In this document: one piece after another, positions 25,341 through 35,151 of the stretch
Numbering within the stretch: the stretch's first letter is position 1
Layout: every line of letters begins with the position of its first letter
Source of the DNA: an uncultured Muribaculaceae bacterium
GTDB lineage: Bacteria; Bacteroidota; Bacteroidia; Bacteroidales; Muribaculaceae
Direction: 5' to 3'
DNA: 64,000 nt
NCBI GenBank assembly: GCA_910587425.1
Contig: CAJUKU010000005.1
Coordinates: 62,001 to 126,000, forward strand
Translations under genes and position numbers: made by a program
The notes under the pieces: generated by a model
Database searches by the model: none
The model's input: the letters and a program-made list of their open reading frames with translations, nothing else
Told to the model about the DNA's origin: nothing

Positions 25341-26510
25341 TCACTTCTTCTTGTCGCCTTTCAGCAGTACCTCAAGGGGTATCTTGGTGAACCAGATATC
25401 ATAGCTGTAGTGACCGTTCTGGCTCTCCTCGGTAAGGATACCTATGCTGCCGTCAGGCAGTATGGTCATTGAAGAGTAAGCCGACGGACAAGTTACGACA
25501 GTCTTTTTGATCGGCCAGGTCTTGCCATTGTCCTTGCTGACATAGATCGCAACGTTATCACGTGAATTAGGCGATCCGGGGAGCGACTGCAGAAGCAGAT
25601 CCTCGCCTTCAGGTGTGGTGTAACGGATTATGTCACCGTTGCAACGCGGATCAGGAAGACCCTCTACCGGTACAGGCTCACTCCATGTCTCGCCGTTATC
25701 CTTCGAGAAAGAGAATTTGCGGAGAGAACCGAAACGGTTGCGTATGCTCATTATCACCGTACCGTCGGCAAGCTGCACGATCTTGCTCTCGTCGCCATTG
25801 GTTGTTCCGGGATTCTTTGAGACCTTCCAGGTCTTGCCGGAATCATCGGTATATATGGCATAAACCTTGAAATACTGATTGCCATCCTCACGAACCACAA
25901 GCGGGAACATGATTCTGCCGTTGGCAAGCTGAGTCGCACGACCCGACGAGGCAAAAGCGCTCGTGCACTTGATAGGCTGCTTACCGTTGGGATCTGTTGT
26001 CAGGATCTGGGGATTGATGTCAACCATCGGACCCCACGTCTTGCCGTTGTCCTTGCTACGTGCCACGCTGATATGTGCCGGTTCCTTCTGCCAGAGTCCG
26101 TTTCCATGGCTGAATATGCAGAGTATGTCACCTGTCTTTTCATCAACGACAAGAGCCGGGTCACCGCATCCGCCCACTGCGTCGTGAGCCGCTACAGTCA
26201 CATAGTCGCTCCATGTCTTGCCACCGTCGGTGCTGCGGCGCGACACCACATCTATCTTTGCAGGAAGGTCACCGTTATGTTCTATGCGCTTGTCAGCCAC
26301 AGTCACGAGGGAACCATCTTTCGCGGTAACGATAGCCGGAATACGGTAGAATTTCGAGTCATAGTCGCCGGGACGGTACACCAGAGCGCGCTCTACGCCG
26401 TCGCCCCAGGTTTCGGTGTGCTGCTGCTGAGCGGTGCACAACAAAGGTACGGTCAATGCCGCCACCGATGCAACGCCGAGCGCTAACTTACGTAAGTTGT
26501 TGCTGAACAT
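25341..26510 (-). CDS. Exo-alpha-sialidase (GH33)
   Basis: A 389-aa secreted six-bladed propeller with a signal peptide (MFSNNLRKLALGVASVAALTVPLLCTA). The substrate-binding arginine is in YRIPAIV (Arg56). There are five Asp boxes: STDGGKTW, SKDNGKTW (twice), TDDSGKTW and SKDNGETW. It releases terminal sialic acids from mucin glycans. No nan catabolic genes or SusCD pair are next to it, so it may supply the community or work with loci elsewhere. Its own promoter lies upstream. Confidence 0.95.
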   Translation of the reverse strand: MFSNNLRKLALGVASVAALTVPLLCTAQQQHTETWGDGVERALVYRPGDYDSKFYRIPAIVTAKDGSLVTVADKRIEHNGDLPAKIDVVSRRSTDGGKTWSDYVTVAAHDAVGGCGDPALVVDEKTGDILCIFSHGNGLWQKEPAHISVARSKDNGKTWGPMVDINPQILTTDPNGKQPIKCTSAFASSGRATQLANGRIMFPLVVREDGNQYFKVYAIYTDDSGKTWKVSKNPGTTNGDESKIVQLADGTVIMSIRNRFGSLRKFSFSKDNGETWSEPVPVEGLPDPRCNGDIIRYTTPEGEDLLLQSLPGSPNSRDNVAIYVSKDNGKTWPIKKTVVTCPSAYSSMTILPDGSIGILTEESQNGHYSYDIWFTKIPLEVLLKGDKKK

Positions 26511-26587
26511 GGTACTTTGATTTTATTGGATTATTATGATGTTTTAAATTCACACTATATCGAGAGCGAACGAACTCTCAATCAATG

Positions 26588-26595
26588 CAAAATTA
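26588..26595 (-). promoter_or_regulatory. -7 box of the sialidase gene
   Basis: Minus-strand TAATTTTG, with GTTG 21 bp upstream (26617-26620). The leader is about 70 nt. Confidence 0.5.
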
Positions 26596-26713
26596 GTCAT
26601 AATAGTCCGATTATCCCAACCATTTGTCCAAAATATCGTTAAACCCCGTTTCAATCCGATCTCAGTGATAGTCATGAACGCGACGCCACATCCCCATCCA
26701 CAGCATTCTGCAC

Positions 26714-27808
26714 TCAGTCGAGCATCAGCGATATATGCGGGCGCTGGGCAGGAATACCCAGAATCTCGCCGGTAGCCGGAGAGCTGAAAAGCATTCTGGT
26801 GAAAGTATCTATATCCACATCGAAATCAACCGCTTCCTCACCATTGGCAGAATACTCCACCATACCTTTATCGACACGATACCACCCCGCACAGCACGGC
26901 ATCAGCTGATCGCTAAGACGCACTGTAAGAGTTAGTGTCGGATATGCCGAAGCGATAGCCTGCAGAGCCATCTGTGGGTTCACGAGCCTCATCATTCCCC
27001 TTGGCATAAGTCTGCGTGGGGTATGTGTATCGTCGGGTAGATCCGCACTTCCAGCCTCCGAGGCAGGAGCTAAAAGAGTGAAGGGCGTATTTATCCACTC
27101 CGCACGCATCGCACGCAGAACGGCGAGCTTTCCGTTCTCCTCACCGAGCAGATCCTTGACCACAACACGCTGCAATGAGTCGGAATATGCAGCCCACCCC
27201 ATAGCGACGATACTGTCGTCGGCAGCCGATTTCATACAGACAAACCGACCGTTGTCGATATTCAGGTCATCAAGAATATTCAGGAAATCGCGCCGCGAAT
27301 GCAATATCCCGCATGGGCGCTCCCTCTCCATACGCTCGAAAGCATCGATCACCTCCGGCGCATATATGTCTGTCGCCTCATAATAGTCGCCATCGCCCGG
27401 AAACTGATGTAGAGAAGTATAGCGCTGCGCGTCGGCATAGAATACGGTGGCAAAATCCATCCGTGCGTAATAGTCATACAGATGCATGTTGGCTGGAATC
27501 AGTGCCACACCAACCGCGCCACGGTTGCGCGCCGACTGGAGCGCGTCGAGCATAAGCTGCGACATATACCCTTTTCCCCGCGACTGACGCCTTGTAGCAG
27601 CGCCCGACACATAAGCGACAAGCAGATTCTCACCATGAAACCTCAGCAGATAAGGTTGCAGCAGCAGCGAGCTCACCAACCGTCCGTCGACCTCCAGTGT
27701 CATAGCATCCGCATCAGTGTACACACGGTCGAAATACATATCGACAAACTCCTTCGTATCGCCGAATGTATCCTGCCACAATCGCTTTATATCATCTTTT
27801 ACGCTCAT
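26714..27808 (-). CDS. Eis-like GNAT N-acetyltransferase
   Basis: 364 aa. The N-terminal GNAT domain has the acetyl-CoA loop RRQSRGKGYMSQLMLDAL (about residues 72-90) and ALIPANMHLYDYYARMDF. A second degenerate GNAT-like part and a C-terminal SCP2-like sterol-carrier fold (VDFDVDIDTFTRMLFS) follow. This is the Eis layout, whose members acetylate aminoglycosides or peptide lysines, but the substrate here is unknown. No promoter box was recognised. Confidence 0.85.
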   Translation of the reverse strand: MSVKDDIKRLWQDTFGDTKEFVDMYFDRVYTDADAMTLEVDGRLVSSLLLQPYLLRFHGENLLVAYVSGAATRRQSRGKGYMSQLMLDALQSARNRGAVGVALIPANMHLYDYYARMDFATVFYADAQRYTSLHQFPGDGDYYEATDIYAPEVIDAFERMERERPCGILHSRRDFLNILDDLNIDNGRFVCMKSAADDSIVAMGWAAYSDSLQRVVVKDLLGEENGKLAVLRAMRAEWINTPFTLLAPASEAGSADLPDDTHTPRRLMPRGMMRLVNPQMALQAIASAYPTLTLTVRLSDQLMPCCAGWYRVDKGMVEYSANGEEAVDFDVDIDTFTRMLFSSPATGEILGIPAQRPHISLMLD

Positions 27809-27867
27809 AACTCAAATAATGCCGCGCGGATCATATACTTGCCATTCCGCACAGCAATATAATAACA

Positions 27868-27905
27868 CCCGGCGTCACGGTTCTGTTTTAAGCCGTGACG
27901 CCGGG
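27868..27905 (-). terminator. Terminator after the DUF4301 gene
   Basis: Perfect 13-bp GC-rich stem CCCGGCGTCACGG / CCGTGACGCCGGG with a 12-nt loop. On the minus strand it is followed by TGTTATTATATT. Confidence 0.85.
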
Positions 27906-27923
27906 CATTTATACTATTTCGGT

Positions 27924-29447
27924 TTACGCCTGGTGTGCAGGACGAAGCAGGTCATTGACTGTCTTGACCGGATTGAATGTCTCCGCAGGAACTTCGACAA
28001 ACGCCGTGTTCCAGTCCGACATAGCTCCGTTCCAGAGCCCGGGAAGCTCAAGGGCACGCAGCTCCTTACCGTGGCTCGACTTGGACGAGATGAACCCTGT
28101 GGCAGGATCTGTATGCTTTGTAAGGTCATACTTCTTTCCCTGACGGTCCTTTATGTAGCAGACGAGATCCACCGGATTGAAGTGCGTCGCGTCGTTGAGC
28201 ATCGTCACATACTCCGCGTTGTTCTTGTCTATCTGGTGGCTCTCAAGAATCTGGAGCGACGCCGAGCCGTCGGGATTTACCGTTATGAACGGACCGCCCC
28301 CAGGCTCACCCTCATTGCGCACCATGCCGCAGACACGCAGCGGACGGTCGAGCTTGTCATGCAGATACACCGCACGGTGAGGGATATCAAGAGTGGTGAA
28401 ACGCTTGTCGGCAAGCGAGAGACGGTCGCGCATGAACACGAATATCTCGTCCAGAAGCGGCTCATCGTAATTGCCCGAAGCAAGACGCTCCAGATACATC
28501 GTGATCCGGTCATGAAGCTCCATCATGTAACCCGCTATCACCTCCTTATATTTCACAGTCGGCTCACGCAGTGCGTCAGGCACCACGTTATCTATATTCT
28601 TGATGAACACCACTGCGGCATCCATATCGTTGAGATTCTGTATCAGGGCGCCATGACCGCCGGGACGGAACAGGAGCTTGCCATCCTCACGGAAAGGCGT
28701 GCCGTCCGGATTGGCGGCTACCGTATCCGTCGAAGGTTTCTGCTCGCTCAGTGTAACATTGAATTTCACACCGGTGCGTTTCTCCGTGGCAGGCACAACC
28801 TCACTCAGTTTCTCCTCGAAAAGCTTGCGGTGATTGGACGACACGGTGAAATGCAGATTCACCACACCCGAAGCATTTGCCGCCGTCTGCGCGCCCTCGG
28901 TGAGCTGCTCCTCAAGCGGAGTCCGGCTGTCGGCTCCATAGCTGTGGAACTTCAGCAGTCCCTTGGGCAGACCACCGTAGTTCATCCCCTCCGGCTTGAT
29001 CAGCGCGGCAATAAGTTCCTTGACGCGACCCTCGGCAATCAGCTCCTTCGCACCCTTGCCATGAAGATTGCGCACGGTGGCGTCAAGCTCTTTAGCAAAC
29101 GGCAGGGAATCGAAATTCTCCACAAGCTGGGCAACCGGCGAACCGGCGGCAGGAACATCCTCCGCGCCGTCGACAAACTCAAACAGAGCCTTGAACATAC
29201 GCGAGGCGGCACCGGAAGCAGGCACAAACTTGCACACTTCGCCACCATCGTTCAGATACTTGCGCCAGCGTTTCACCGCACTCTCCTGCTCCGCGGCATT
29301 CAGCACGGTTATCCCTCTGCCCGGACGGGCGGCGGCTATTATGGTAAGATAGGGAAAACCCTCCGCGAATCGCTTCAGTTGGGCTTCAACTTGATCGGCA
29401 CTCACACCTTTTTGCTCAAGCTGTGCCTGGTCTTCAGGTTGTAACAT
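27924..29447 (-). CDS. DUF4301 family protein
   Basis: A 507-aa cytoplasmic protein found almost only in Bacteroidetes. The start MLQPEDQAQLEQKGV is used because the frame extending to 29657 runs through this gene's own promoter and that of rho. Visible blocks include FVPASGAASRMFKALFEF and FRPGGHGALIQNLNDMD. They resemble the sugar-binding and loop motifs of nucleotidyltransferase-like or phosphomannose-type folds. No function is established, and a sugar-nucleotide role is only a guess. Promoter and terminator mark a single-gene unit. Confidence 0.85.
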   Translation of the reverse strand: MLQPEDQAQLEQKGVSADQVEAQLKRFAEGFPYLTIIAAARPGRGITVLNAAEQESAVKRWRKYLNDGGEVCKFVPASGAASRMFKALFEFVDGAEDVPAAGSPVAQLVENFDSLPFAKELDATVRNLHGKGAKELIAEGRVKELIAALIKPEGMNYGGLPKGLLKFHSYGADSRTPLEEQLTEGAQTAANASGVVNLHFTVSSNHRKLFEEKLSEVVPATEKRTGVKFNVTLSEQKPSTDTVAANPDGTPFREDGKLLFRPGGHGALIQNLNDMDAAVVFIKNIDNVVPDALREPTVKYKEVIAGYMMELHDRITMYLERLASGNYDEPLLDEIFVFMRDRLSLADKRFTTLDIPHRAVYLHDKLDRPLRVCGMVRNEGEPGGGPFITVNPDGSASLQILESHQIDKNNAEYVTMLNDATHFNPVDLVCYIKDRQGKKYDLTKHTDPATGFISSKSSHGKELRALELPGLWNGAMSDWNTAFVEVPAETFNPVKTVNDLLRPAHQA

Positions 29448-29480
29448 GGTAAGTAGATATTTATTTTGTTTGTTCTGCAA

Positions 29481-29512
29481 CAAAATTACAATCGTTTTTT
29501 GCCAAAAGCAAA
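29481..29512 (-). promoter_or_regulatory. Promoter of the DUF4301 gene
   Basis: On the minus strand TTTG (29509-29512) and TAATTTTG (29481-29488) are 20 bp apart. The leader is about 30 nt. Confidence 0.65.
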
Positions 29513-29589
29513 GATTCCACCTCTTTTTTTCATATCGCCTCCTAATTCCTGCCGACATTTTAAATTGCGGAAACTTTTTGCCAAAAATC

Positions 29590-29621
29590 TTTGTTTTTAG
29601 TAAAAAAGGATTGTAACTTTG
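29590..29621 (+). promoter_or_regulatory. Promoter of rho
   Basis: TTTG (29590-29593) and TAACTTTG (29614-29621) are 20 bp apart. The ATG at 29896 lies about 270 nt downstream, giving an unusually long leader. Confidence 0.7.
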
Positions 29622-29895
29622 CATTGGAATTACACCCGGAACACAATTTACGCACACCTCCTCTTCCGGTCATAACCGTCAGCCACGGCGCTGATTGATT
29701 CCGTTGGAGACAAAGAGCCGGTATCGGTTTGGTCTCGAAAAAAGTCACAGATACAATATTTTCCTACTCGCACAGGCATCCGCTCTAATCCAGCACAGGA
29801 TCAGAGAACGGTAATATGTGGTTGAACCATACCGCTATGACCTAATGCGATATACCTATGCACCTAATTCCCCTCAAACACTCACCATACAAACA

Positions 29896-31998
29896 ATGTA
29901 TAATATCTCCGAGCTACAGGACAAACCAGAGAATGAACTTCAAGCGATAGCCGAAAAAATGGGCATGGATAAGCCACGCTCCGCATCAAAGGATTCGCTT
30001 GTTTACTATATACTTGACCAACAGGCTATAGAATCTGCCGCAAGTGCTGCAGAAAAGAAACGCCGCGGCGCTGAAAAAACGCCGGCTAACAAACAGAACA
30101 AGACAAAAGACAGCGCTACAGCTGCAAAGTCAGCCGATCAACCCGCACGCCGCGGACGTAAGCCACGTCTGGAAGAAGATAAATCAGCAGAGACAGAAAC
30201 CGCTGCCCCTGAAAAAGAAAACGCCGAAGCCCCCACAGCAACTGTTGATGCTGAACCCACAGCAGAAACAGCTGCCGACGCCGGAGAGGAGAAACGCCGC
30301 CGCGGACGTCCACGCGGAAGCCGCAACAAGAATAAGCAGAACGACCAGGAGACACCTGCGGCTGACGACAATACAGCCGACGCCGCGCAGCCTGACTCCA
30401 ACCAAGTCAATGAGCCGCACCCTGCCGATGATCTCACCCTGACAGCTCCCCTCCCCCAGCTACCGGCACACGATACCGCCACTCCTGCCGAGCCTATGCC
30501 TCAGAACGGCGCCGCACCGGAAAACGCCGGTAACAGCAACGCCGAACCCCTTGCAGCACAGGCGCAGGAACAACTCCCCCGCCAGAACCAGCCCAACAAC
30601 AACCAGCCGGTGCAGCGCGATTTCCGCCCCCGTGGAGGCAACGGCGAGTTCGGGGCATTCTTCCCCCGCTCCGAAGGACGCCGCTTCGTTCCCCGCTCAC
30701 AGCGCGAGAAAGAGGAGGCTGCCGCAGCTGCCGCCACAGCGCCTATCGTGATCGGCGAACCATGGCAGCAGGAGGCGAACAACAATAACAACCGCCAGCA
30801 GCAGCAACTCTCCAAAAAGCAGAAACAGAAACTGCGCCGTCAGGAACAGATGCAGGCGCAACGCGCCGAGCAGTTCGACTTCGACGGACTCATCCAGTCC
30901 TCCGGAGTGCTCGAGATCGTCCCTGAAGGTTACGGATTCCTCCGCTCCAGCGACTACAATTACCTCACATCGCCCGACGACGTTTACGTCACCCAGCAGC
31001 AGATAAAAGCCCACGGGCTCAAGCCTGGCGACGTAGTGGAATGCAACGTACGCCCGCCACGCGACGGCGACAAGTACTTCCCCATGACGAGCGTCATCAG
31101 CGTCAACGGACGCTCGCCGGAGTTCATACGCGACCGCGTCCCGTTCGAGCATCTCACACCGCTGTTCCCCGACGAGAAATTCAACCTCACCGGCGGACGC
31201 ACAAGCAACCTCTCCACACGCGTAGTCGATATGTTCTCACCCATCGGCAAGGGACAGCGCGGACTCATCGTCGCTCCTCCGAAGACAGGTAAGACCATAC
31301 TGCTCAAGGATATCGCAAACGCGATTGCCGAAAACCACCCGGAGACCTACGTCATGATACTCCTCATCGACGAGCGACCCGAAGAGGTGACCGACATGAG
31401 CCGCAGCGTAAATGCCGAGGTCATCGCATCGACATTCGACGAACCCGCCGAGCGCCACGTCAAGATTGCTGGCATAGTGCTTGAGAAAGCGAAACGCCTC
31501 GTGGAGTGCGGTCACGACGTCGTCATCCTGCTCGACTCCATAACCCGACTTGCACGTGCATACAATACCGTATCACCTGCCTCCGGCAAGATACTCTCCG
31601 GCGGTGTCGACGCCAACGCGCTCCAGAAACCAAAACGCTTCTTCGGTGCCGCACGCAACATCGAGAACGGCGGCTCACTGACCATCATCGCTACCGCCCT
31701 CACCGAGACAAGCTCAAAAATGGACGAAGTCATATTCGAGGAATTCAAAGGCACCGGCAACATGGAGCTGCAGCTCGACCGCAAGCTCTCCAACAAGCGC
31801 ATCTTCCCCGCTGTCGACATCATGGCTTCAAGCACCCGCCGCGACGATCTGCTGCTGCGCGGAGAGACACTCAACCGCATGTGGATACTGCGCCGCTTCC
31901 TCTCCGACCGCAACTCCATCGAAGCTATGGAATTCATCAAGGACCGCATGGAGCGCACCACCGACAACGACGAACTCCTGCGCACTATGGGCGACTAA
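29896..31998 (+). CDS. rho: Transcription termination factor Rho with long disordered insert
   Basis: A 700-aa RNA-dependent hexameric helicase. The start [23 protein letters not shown] is the Rho N-terminal helix bundle. From about residue 55 to 325 there is a low-complexity insert rich in Ala, Glu, Pro, Gln and Asn, with RGR-type basic patches. The RNA-binding OSB fold follows ([16 protein letters not shown]). The ATPase core has Walker [16 protein letters not shown] and the Q/R-loop region, ending RTMGD. E. coli Rho has 419 aa. Bacteroides Rho has a comparable insert that drives phase separation. The leader of about 270 nt would allow autoregulation. Confidence 0.96.
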   Translation: MYNISELQDKPENELQAIAEKMGMDKPRSASKDSLVYYILDQQAIESAASAAEKKRRGAEKTPANKQNKTKDSATAAKSADQPARRGRKPRLEEDKSAETETAAPEKENAEAPTATVDAEPTAETAADAGEEKRRRGRPRGSRNKNKQNDQETPAADDNTADAAQPDSNQVNEPHPADDLTLTAPLPQLPAHDTATPAEPMPQNGAAPENAGNSNAEPLAAQAQEQLPRQNQPNNNQPVQRDFRPRGGNGEFGAFFPRSEGRRFVPRSQREKEEAAAAAATAPIVIGEPWQQEANNNNNRQQQQLSKKQKQKLRRQEQMQAQRAEQFDFDGLIQSSGVLEIVPEGYGFLRSSDYNYLTSPDDVYVTQQQIKAHGLKPGDVVECNVRPPRDGDKYFPMTSVISVNGRSPEFIRDRVPFEHLTPLFPDEKFNLTGGRTSNLSTRVVDMFSPIGKGQRGLIVAPPKTGKTILLKDIANAIAENHPETYVMILLIDERPEEVTDMSRSVNAEVIASTFDEPAERHVKIAGIVLEKAKRLVECGHDVVILLDSITRLARAYNTVSPASGKILSGGVDANALQKPKRFFGAARNIENGGSLTIIATALTETSSKMDEVIFEEFKGTGNMELQLDRKLSNKRIFPAVDIMASSTRRDDLLLRGETLNRMWILRRFLSDRNSIEAMEFIKDRMERTTDNDELLRTMGD

Positions 31999-32030
31999 CC
32001 CCATCACCCACAATTCCAAGTAAAATACCA

Positions 32031-32061
32031 AGGGCGGCTGTGCACCATGCGCAGCCGCCCT
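32031..32061 (+). terminator. rho gene terminator
   Basis: AGGGCGGCTG / CAGCCGCCCT, an 11-nt loop, then CTTATATTA. Tract 2 of the 9-bp repeat starts at once after it. Confidence 0.8.
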
Positions 32062-32122
32062 CTTATATTAGCCCTATTTGCCTTATTTGCCCTATCCGCC
32101 TTATTTGCCTTATTCACCCTAT
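32062..32122 (+). repeat. Degenerate 9-bp tandem repeat, tract 2
   Basis: Units include CCCTATTTG, CCTTATTTG, CCCTATCCG, CCTTATTTG and CCTTATTCA, directly after the rho terminator and before the convergent NlpC/P60 gene. Confidence 0.8.
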
Positions 32123-32133
32123 GATCCACCCAT

Positions 32134-32781
32134 TCAGGCAATCACACGCTTGGCGCCTATATAATTCCTGCTGAAATACCCTCCGTCAGGAAATGTCTGA
32201 TAGCTCACACCTTTCGAGGTCGATGCATGGATGAAAGTGCATTTGCCCGAATCCGGGTCAACATCAACCACCATAGCGACATGCCCTACCCTGCCACGAC
32301 CGCTGCGGGGGCTGCTGAAAAACATCAGATCACCGGGCTTCAGATCCTCTTTCGGAACTTCCGAACCCTGCGCATACTGCATCTTCGACGTCCGGTTAAG
32401 CTCAATACCTGCCTTCTTGAATATATAGGCTATAAGCCCCGAACAGTCAAAACTCTTCGGACCGGTGGCACCAAGGCGGTAACGTCGCCCTATGAACTGG
32501 GCTGCGAAGTCTGCGATCTCTGCCGCGATCTCGCTCCGCCGATCCTTGCTCTCCGTTTGGGTCAGCTCATCATCGTTCATAGAGTCTGCGAAATAATCAG
32601 GTATCGAATACGGACTCCAACCCACAGTGTCGATACTCTCCATAAGCTTTAGCGGAGGAATAACCTGTGGCGACTCCGGCGACACATTATTATTTATCTG
32701 ATTCGTCTGTACTGACTGCGCCTGCGACTTAAACGAGGCGAGCATAATTATAGCTGTTGCAATAAGTATTATCTTTTTCAT
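32134..32781 (-). CDS. Secreted NlpC/P60 peptidoglycan hydrolase
   Basis: 215 aa from MKKIILIATAIIMLASF; the frame to 32826 adds an unlikely extension in front of this signal peptide. After a ~65-residue linker the NlpC/P60 domain has catalytic Cys113 (SFDCSGLIAYIF), His167 (GRVGHVAMVVD) and a third polar residue near His185 (FIHASTSKGV). It cleaves the gamma-D-Glu-diaminopimelate bond in cell-wall peptides. Length and layout match small Spr-like endopeptidases. No promoter box was found close by. Confidence 0.92.
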   Translation of the reverse strand: MKKIILIATAIIMLASFKSQAQSVQTNQINNNVSPESPQVIPPLKLMESIDTVGWSPYSIPDYFADSMNDDELTQTESKDRRSEIAAEIADFAAQFIGRRYRLGATGPKSFDCSGLIAYIFKKAGIELNRTSKMQYAQGSEVPKEDLKPGDLMFFSSPRSGRGRVGHVAMVVDVDPDSGKCTFIHASTSKGVSYQTFPDGGYFSRNYIGAKRVIA

Positions 32782-33440
32782 CTGTGTTTCGGTATTACTA
32801 AGATTCAATATTATCAAATCCGGCATTACACCGGCAACGCATGTGATGACGTTTTATGCAAAATTACTGCTTCACAACACTTTATGCAATACCCCTTTTA
32901 ACACCTCAAAACATATCTGGTTAATATTATCAAACCGGAATACATTTTACAAATCTCCATATTTATATAATACTAAACAAATTATCTTCACAGAATCACA
33001 CGATCAGCACTTATTTTGTTAATACCAAACCCCACCGATAACTATATTTCACCTATTTTCACTCTCCTGTTAGCATTTTTTCAACCGTTCCTATAGATTT
33101 CACAGCATCTTATCTATTATCCTACAGCCCACAACATATATTCCCCCGAAAAAAATCCAAATTTTTTCCCTTCCATGATGAACAATTCCGACATCAGAGG
33201 TGTTTATGCGTTAGGAAAACTGTGGACAGTGCTTTCCGATGCGACTGCTTCCTGCCACAAATCGACACAGGCAAACGAAATGCCCGAGGAAAACTTAAAA
33301 ATAATTAATAAGGAAATTTTTCCTTATTTCGGCATCCCCAGCGGCAGAAAAAGCACTAACTTTGCAGTCGATATGGAGCATTAGGCTCACACACATAGAA
33401 ACGACAATATTAATCACTTATTTCTCAAGAATAAAGCAAC
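32782..33440. other. 659-bp AT-rich region upstream of pckA
   Basis: Markedly richer in A/T than its surroundings. It separates the divergent NlpC/P60 gene and pckA. The pckA -7 box lies at 33357-33364. The short frame at 33175-33384 covers that box and is not a gene. No repeat or RNA gene recognised; binding sites for a regulator of pckA could lie here. Confidence 0.5.
33357..33364 (+). promoter_or_regulatory. -7 box of pckA
   Basis: TAACTTTG; the leader is about 70 nt. Confidence 0.55.
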
Positions 33441-35039
33441 ATGAGTAACATCGATTTATCTCAGTATGGCATCACCGGCGCTAAGGTGATCCACAATCCC
33501 AGCTGGGACCAGCTCTTCATCGACGAGACCAACACCAACCTCACCGGCTATGAAAAAGGACAGCTCACTGAGCTCGGTGCCGTTAACGTGATGACCGGTA
33601 TCTACACCGGACGTTCACCCAAAGACAAATTCTTTGTCATGGACGACACCTCCAAGGATTCTATCTGGTGGACTACCGACGAATATAAGAACGACAACAA
33701 GCCTATCACTCCCGCTACCTGGGACGCTCTCAAGGCTATTGCCGACAAGGAACTCAGCGACAAGACCCTCTACGTTGTCGACGCATTCTGCGGAACCAAC
33801 CCCGACACCCGTCTCGCAGTTCGTTTCGTGATGGAAGTAGCATGGCAGGCTCACTTCGTGACCAACATGTTCATCCGTCCTACCGAAGAGGAGCTTCAGA
33901 ACTTCAAGCCCGACTTCGTTGTGCTCAACGCTTCAAAGGCTAAGGTTGAGAACTGGAAGGAACTCGGCATCAACTCCGAGACCTGCGTTGCGTTCAACCT
34001 CACACAGCGCATGCAGCTCATCATCAACACATGGTACGGTGGTGAGATGAAGAAGGGTATGTTCTCAATCATGAACTACTACAACCCCCTCCGCGGAATC
34101 GCTTCCATGCACTGCTCGGCTAACACCGACAAGCAGGGTGAGAACACCGCTATCTTCTTCGGTCTCTCCGGAACAGGTAAGACCACCCTTTCGACCGACC
34201 CCAAGCGTCTCCTCATCGGTGACGACGAGCATGGTTGGGACGACAACGGCGTGTTCAACTACGAAGGTGGCTGCTACGCAAAGGTCATCAACCTCGACAA
34301 GGAAAGCGAGCCCGATATCTACAACGCTATAACACGCGACGCACTCCTTGAGAACGTTACTGTCGACGCTAACGGCAAAATCGACTTCAACGACAAGAGC
34401 GTTACAGAGAACACCCGCGTAAGCTATCCTATCGATCACATCAAGAACATCGTTAAGCCCAGCCGCGGACCTGCCGCTAAAAACGTCATCTTCCTCTCAG
34501 CCGACGCTTTCGGTGTACTTCCTCCCGTATCGATCCTCGATCCCGAGCAGACTAAGTACTACTTCCTCTCTGGTTTCACATCGAAGCTCGCCGGAACAGA
34601 GCGCGGCATCACAGAGCCCACTCCCACATTCTCAGCTTGCTTCGGCGCTGCATTCCTTTCGCTCCACCCCACCAAATACGCTGAGGAACTCGTTAAGCGT
34701 ATGCAGCAGAGCGGTGCAAAGGCATACCTCGTGAACACCGGTTGGAACGGAACAGGCAAGCGTATCTCTATCAAGGATACACGCGGCATCATCGACGCTA
34801 TCCTCGACGGCGCTATCCTCACCGCCCCCACCAAGAAGCTCCCCATCTTCGACTTCGTCGTTCCCACAGAGCTCCCCGGTGTTGATCCGAAGATCCTCGA
34901 TCCCCGCGACACCTATGCTAACCCCGAAGAGTGGACTGCAAAGGCTACTAAGCTCGCCGAGATGTTCATCAACAACTTCAAGAAGTTTGAGAACAACGCA
35001 GCAGGTAAGGCTCTCGTAGCTGCCGGCCCCCACATCTGA
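33441..35039 (+). CDS. pckA: Phosphoenolpyruvate carboxykinase (ATP)
   Basis: 532 aa. Catalyses oxaloacetate + ATP = PEP + CO2 + ADP. In Bacteroidales it runs mainly toward oxaloacetate, fixing CO2 and making ATP on the way to succinate. The P-loop is [11 protein letters not shown] (residues 241-251), followed by the metal site [20 protein letters not shown] and [11 protein letters not shown] are also diagnostic. Codons are strongly biased to a few (AAG, ATC, CTC, GAG), as for very highly expressed genes. It has its own promoter and terminator. Confidence 0.98.
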   Translation: MSNIDLSQYGITGAKVIHNPSWDQLFIDETNTNLTGYEKGQLTELGAVNVMTGIYTGRSPKDKFFVMDDTSKDSIWWTTDEYKNDNKPITPATWDALKAIADKELSDKTLYVVDAFCGTNPDTRLAVRFVMEVAWQAHFVTNMFIRPTEEELQNFKPDFVVLNASKAKVENWKELGINSETCVAFNLTQRMQLIINTWYGGEMKKGMFSIMNYYNPLRGIASMHCSANTDKQGENTAIFFGLSGTGKTTLSTDPKRLLIGDDEHGWDDNGVFNYEGGCYAKVINLDKESEPDIYNAITRDALLENVTVDANGKIDFNDKSVTENTRVSYPIDHIKNIVKPSRGPAAKNVIFLSADAFGVLPPVSILDPEQTKYYFLSGFTSKLAGTERGITEPTPTFSACFGAAFLSLHPTKYAEELVKRMQQSGAKAYLVNTGWNGTGKRISIKDTRGIIDAILDGAILTAPTKKLPIFDFVVPTELPGVDPKILDPRDTYANPEEWTAKATKLAEMFINNFKKFENNAAGKALVAAGPHI

Positions 35040-35077
35040 TCAAACGATCACGCTCAGTAATCTGACTGAATAAATAC

Positions 35078-35109
35078 TAAGGCGGTGCTTCTGATGAAGC
35101 ACCGCCTTA
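35078..35109 (+). terminator. pckA terminator
   Basis: Perfect 14-bp stem TAAGGCGGTGCTTC / GAAGCACCGCCTTA with a TGAT loop, followed by TTTATT. It overlaps the start of repeat tract 3. Confidence 0.9.
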
Positions 35110-35145
35110 TTTATTAGCCCTATTAGCCTTATTTGCCCTATCGCC
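35105..35145 (+). repeat. Degenerate 9-bp tandem repeat, tract 3
   Basis: CCTTATTTA-TTAG then CCCTATTAG, CCTTATTTG, CCCTATCGC, directly after the pckA terminator and before the convergent efflux genes. Confidence 0.75.
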
Positions 35146-35151
35146 TGTCAG

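Larger units (their letters stand above)
29448..29895. other. 448-bp region between divergent DUF4301 gene and rho
   Basis: Holds the two promoters (29481-29512 leftward, 29590-29621 rightward) and the ~270-nt rho leader. I see no open frame in the leader that looks real, and no riboswitch class that I recognise. Confidence 0.5.

Noticed and set aside
27717..29444. 575-codon rightward frame
   Set aside because: It is antisense to the DUF4301 gene, which has promoter, start and terminator. The antisense product is His/Arg/Leu-rich and family-less.
33175..33384. 69-codon rightward frame upstream of pckA
   Set aside because: It overlaps the pckA -7 box, lies in AT-rich non-coding DNA and resembles no protein.
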